64,000 bases of DNA, from the NCBI RefSeq assembly GCF_034555375.1, contig NZ_CP140706.1:611001-675000 (forward strand). The letters run 5' to 3'. Source of the stretch: Pseudomonas sp. B33.4. GTDB lineage: Bacteria; Pseudomonadota; Gammaproteobacteria; Pseudomonadales; Pseudomonadaceae. Every line of letters starts with the position of its first letter. Position 1 is the first letter of the stretch. Shown piece by piece: positions 61,273-64,000 of the stretch. The notes under the pieces are model-generated. The model ran no database searches. It saw only the letters and a program-made list of their open reading frames with translations, and had not been told where the DNA came from. The translations under genes were made by a program, and so were the position numbers.

Positions 61273-62679
61273 ATGCCAGTCAAACCCAAACCGCCAACAC
61301 CGGCAACGGGCCGCGTCGATGTGCCCACGAGCCCGCGTACATCCGCTGATGCGGATGCTTCAGGAACCGGGACAGCGCATCTCGCCCCAGACCCCTTTCT
61401 GCGCAAAACGCCCGGTACTACGCCTGAAACGGCGGGTGGCACGCCTGAGTCTTCGGTGGCTGCGGCGACGTCGAGAGTGCATGTGCACGAGTCGACGTCG
61501 GTTTCCACCGATGTCAGTACTACCGATGCCCCTGGGCTGCAGCAATACCTGATCCCCGCATCAAGCGCGTTACCCGCCGCCGATGCCGAGGGCTTTCGCA
61601 CTTTCAAGGGCCGGCAATACGCCGATATTCAGGATGGCGGCACGGTATTGCTTGCCGTCGATCCGCAAACCGGTCTGCACAGGGCCCGTCTGGCGAGCGA
61701 ACTGCAACCGTCAGGGCCGGCGCTTGCATTTGATCCTGCGAGCAATCACTGGTTTCCTTTGCAGGACTTTTCCGCTTCCACGCCGCAGGCTGTCATGCCG
61801 CGCAAGAGCCGTCGTTCTCCGCGCAGAAGTGACGATGAGTTCGAGTTGGCGCTGGAGGAGTTGCCGCGCAATGACGACGGTGCGTCGGAGCAGTTTTATC
61901 TGGCCTCCGAGTCCATGCCGATCAAGCCGTACACGGCGCAAGAGCTGAATCTGATGCGCAGTGAAACGCGCTATTCGTTTCTCGGTAATCAGCTGGGCAC
62001 TTACAACCGCGCCAACAACGGCAAGTACCCGCTCCGCGACACCGCCGGCCGGCTGATCCGCATTCGAAAGTTGCAGACCAGAGTACGTTTTGAAAACGGT
62101 GACCTGTTTACCTCCGAGCAGATCAAGCCCTACATCAAATACGAAGGTTATGAAGATGTCGCGATGCTCTATGAAGAGAAACTGCAATGGCGACTGTTCA
62201 CCGAAGCCGATGTAAAAGTCCCCGGTGAAAAAGCGTTGATCGGGCAGTCCATGGTGGTGGCCAACCGGCGCCTGGCCAAAGGCGAGGTGATCGGTGTCTA
62301 CGGTGGTGCCATTACCCCGGCACGCTTCGTACAGCCATATGAACAGACGTTCAGCATGCTGGCCGGGGTGCGCTTGCAGTATGGTCCGGGGCAAATGCTG
62401 CCCGACCCATTGGCCATACTGGGCGACAACATCATTTCCAGAATCAATTCCAACTTTGAGTACGACGCTGCAGGCAAGCCCGTTCGCCAGGCACGCGGGG
62501 GCTATAACGTTGAAACGGTGCCTTTCGACATCGAGGCGCAACAGTGGGTCGGCAAGCAATTGGTGACCAAGGATTTTATCCTTAACGCCGTGTTCGCTTC
62601 GCAAGACATCCCGGCAGGCACTGAGCTGCGCCTGGATTACAACTACACCGAACAACAGATGTCGTGGGCATTTCCCTGA
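61273..62679 (+). CDS. Putative effector: shared N-terminal module plus SET-domain methyltransferase-like region
   Basis: 468 residues, no signal peptide. Pro/Ser/Thr-rich N-terminus (1-85, starting MPVKPKPPTP), module 1 at about 88-165 (FRTFKGRQYADI, TGLHRARL, PSGP), clearly related to the four proteins at 4.6-16.9 kb; no module 2. A basic patch PRKSRRSPRR (176-185) resembles a nuclear localisation signal. The C-terminal SET-like region (about 318-462) has GEVIGVYGG (337-345), a degenerate NHSxxPN equivalent in ISRINSNFEYD (388-398) and AGTELRLDYNY (448-458). SET enzymes transfer methyl from SAM to lysine; bacterial SET effectors can modify host histones. Export and host target are inferred. 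AAGGA lies 9 bp before the ATG. Confidence 0.8.
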   Translation: MPVKPKPPTPATGRVDVPTSPRTSADADASGTGTAHLAPDPFLRKTPGTTPETAGGTPESSVAAATSRVHVHESTSVSTDVSTTDAPGLQQYLIPASSALPAADAEGFRTFKGRQYADIQDGGTVLLAVDPQTGLHRARLASELQPSGPALAFDPASNHWFPLQDFSASTPQAVMPRKSRRSPRRSDDEFELALEELPRNDDGASEQFYLASESMPIKPYTAQELNLMRSETRYSFLGNQLGTYNRANNGKYPLRDTAGRLIRIRKLQTRVRFENGDLFTSEQIKPYIKYEGYEDVAMLYEEKLQWRLFTEADVKVPGEKALIGQSMVVANRRLAKGEVIGVYGGAITPARFVQPYEQTFSMLAGVRLQYGPGQMLPDPLAILGDNIISRINSNFEYDAAGKPVRQARGGYNVETVPFDIEAQQWVGKQLVTKDFILNAVFASQDIPAGTELRLDYNYTEQQMSWAFP

Positions 62680-62696
62680 TTGATCTGGCATCGCTG

Positions 62697-62726
62697 CTGA
62701 ATACGGGTTTAAACATCCGTATTCAG
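62697..62726. terminator. Hairpin between the SET gene and ureC
   Basis: CTGAATACGG (62697-62706) pairs perfectly with CCGTATTCAG (62717-62726) between the convergent stops. There is no U-tract, so it is probably a bidirectional 3' structure. Confidence 0.6.
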
Positions 62727-62739
62727 ACGGCGACGCTTG

Positions 62740-64000
62740 TCAGAACAGGAAATAGCGCTGCGCCATCGGCAACGTTTCCGCCGGCTCACACCACAGCAAC
62801 ACACCATCCGCCTTGACCTGATACGTCTGCGGATCGACATCGATATTCGGCAGATAGTCGTTGTGGATCAGGTCGGTTTTCTGTACGTCACGGCAACCCT
62901 TCACCACGGCGATTTTCTTTTTCAGCCCCAATGCTTCAGGCAGCCCGGCTTCCTGCGCCGCCTGACTGATAAAGGTCAGGCTGGTCGCATGCAACGAGCC
63001 GCCGTAACTGGCGAACATCGGGCGGTAGTGCACCGGTTGCGGTGTCGGGATCGAGGCGTTGGCATCGCCCATCAGGCTCGCGGCAATCGCGCCGCCCTTG
63101 AGGATCAGCGTCGGTTTTACGCCAAAAAATGCCGGGCGCCAGAGCACCAGATCTGCCCACTTGCCGACTTCGATCGAGCCGACTTCATGGCTGATGCCAT
63201 GGGTGATCGCCGGGTTGATCGTGTACTTGGCGATGTAGCGTTTGGCGCGGAAGTTGTCGTTGCCTGCGCCATCCTGCGGCAGCGGGCCGCGCTGCTTTTT
63301 CATCTTGTCGGCGGTCTGCCAGGTGCGCGTGATGACTTCGCCGACACGGCCCATGGCCTGGCTGTCGGAGCTGATCATCGAGAACGCGCCGAGGTCATGA
63401 AGGATGTCTTCGGCGGCAATCGTTTCGCGGCGGATACGGCTTTCGGCGAACGCAACGTCTTCGGCGATACTCGGGTCGAGGTGATGGCAGACCATCAGCA
63501 TGTCGAGGTGTTCGTCGATGGTGTTGCGGGTGAACGGCCGGGTCGGGTTGGTCGAACTCGGCAGCACGTTGGGGAAACCGCAGGCCTTGATGATGTCCGG
63601 CGCATGGCCGCCACCGGCACCTTCGGTGTGATAGGTGTGAATGGTGCGGCCCTTGAACGCGCCGAGGGTGGTTTCGACGAAACCGGATTCGTTGAGGGTG
63701 TCGGTGTGGATTGCCACCTGCACGTCGAACTGGTCGGCAACGCTCAGGCAGTTGTCGATGCTCGCCGGCGTGGTGCCCCAGTCTTCGTGCAGCTTGAGGC
63801 CGATGGCGCCGGCCTTGACCTGCTCGATCAGCGGCTCCGGCAGGCTGGCGTTGCCCTTGCCGGTGAGGCCGATGTTCATCGGGAACGCATCGGCGGCTTG
63901 AAGCATGCGCGCCAGGTGCCATGGGCCCGAGGTGCAAGTGGTGGCGTTGGTGCCGGTGGCAGGTCCCGTGCCGCCGCCGATCATGGTGGTGACACCGCTC
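62740..64000 (-). CDS. ureC: Urease subunit alpha, N-terminal part outside window
   Basis: Catalytic subunit of urease (urea to ammonia and carbamate). About 420 C-terminal residues of the usual ~566 are present; the reading frame continues past base 64000 ([13 protein letters not shown] is complete at the edge). Visible active-site elements: the carbamylated, Ni-bridging Lys in [11 protein letters not shown]; Ni-ligand His in [12 protein letters not shown] and [16 protein letters not shown]; the catalytic His in [24 protein letters not shown]; and the Asp ligand in [14 protein letters not shown]. ureEFGJ lie about 16 kb to the left on the same strand, so structural and maturation genes are split. 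Confidence 0.97.
   Translation of the reverse strand, partial: SGVTTMIGGGTGPATGTNATTCTSGPWHLARMLQAADAFPMNIGLTGKGNASLPEPLIEQVKAGAIGLKLHEDWGTTPASIDNCLSVADQFDVQVAIHTDTLNESGFVETTLGAFKGRTIHTYHTEGAGGGHAPDIIKACGFPNVLPSSTNPTRPFTRNTIDEHLDMLMVCHHLDPSIAEDVAFAESRIRRETIAAEDILHDLGAFSMISSDSQAMGRVGEVITRTWQTADKMKKQRGPLPQDGAGNDNFRAKRYIAKYTINPAITHGISHEVGSIEVGKWADLVLWRPAFFGVKPTLILKGGAIAASLMGDANASIPTPQPVHYRPMFASYGGSLHATSLTFISQAAQEAGLPEALGLKKKIAVVKGCRDVQKTDLIHNDYLPNIDVDPQTYQVKADGVLLWCEPAETLPMAQRYFLF

Overview
The window looks like a chromosomal segment of a Pseudomonas of the fluorescens/putida lineage. The evidence is high GC with strong third-position G/C bias, a canonical 148-residue azurin precursor, and many inverted-pair REP (REPIN) elements with the cores GAGCCTGCTCGCGA and CTGGCTTGCCAGC. 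The gene order (rlmB-rpsF-rpsR-rplI-dnaB ... ygiQ ... azu-nadE-pncB ... bra/liv operon) is one I recall from P. putida and P. aeruginosa. No rRNA, tRNA, CRISPR array, integrase or transposase is visible.

Layout. 1-4558: end of rlmB, then the ribosomal protein operon rpsF-rpsR-(DUF2232)-rplI, then dnaB. 4601-16925: a 12.3 kb accessory block on the minus strand, between the core genes dnaB and ygiQ, with four large related genes: an LRR/NEL-type E3 ubiquitin ligase-like protein and three paralogous effector-like proteins of unknown function. 17134-26552: ygiQ, then a transglutaminase / circularly permuted ATP-grasp-alpha-E / transglutaminase trio. 26762-30629: small charged protein, LOG-family gene, azurin, and the NAD salvage pair pncB-nadE. 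30843-34854: LysR regulator with the L-pipecolate/lysine catabolism genes amaB and amaA. 35223-40397: branched-chain amino acid ABC transporter braCDEFG behind a consensus sigma-54 promoter. 41238-44335: YdfG-like dehydrogenase, CDF transporter, AGE-family epimerase. 44517-46914: urease accessory genes ureE-F-G-J, also behind a sigma-54-like promoter. 47131-58107: desT-like regulator, 14-residue-repeat exported protein, AsmA-like protein, ferritin-like protein, LysR/azoR/SMR, lipase, EamA exporter with AraC regulator, PsiF protein, AI-2E-family permease. 58228-61067: Hsp70-like gene divergent from cbpA-cbpM. 61273-62679: a SET-domain protein. 62740-64000: 3' part of ureC.

The most interesting system is a modular family of putative host-directed effectors. 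Five proteins, four in the dnaB-ygiQ block and one 44 kb away between cbpM and ureC, begin with a short Pro/Ser/Thr-rich segment and a shared module of about 80 residues (FRTxKGRxYVD ... TGxxRARL ... SGP). Three of the five carry a second shared module of about 100 residues. Behind these modules sit different payloads: three ~300-residue LRR units plus a NEL domain with a CxD motif, a helical region ending in a His-containing domain (three paralogues), and a SET methyltransferase-like domain preceded by a basic, NLS-like patch. No secretion apparatus lies in the window, so export is inferred.

Two nitrogen-linked functions (braCDEFG and ureEFGJ) each have a sigma-54-type promoter, and ureC lies at the right edge, which points to shared nitrogen control. 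REPINs occupy most intergenic gaps, including one between braC and braD beside a strong hairpin that could set the ratio of binding protein to permease.
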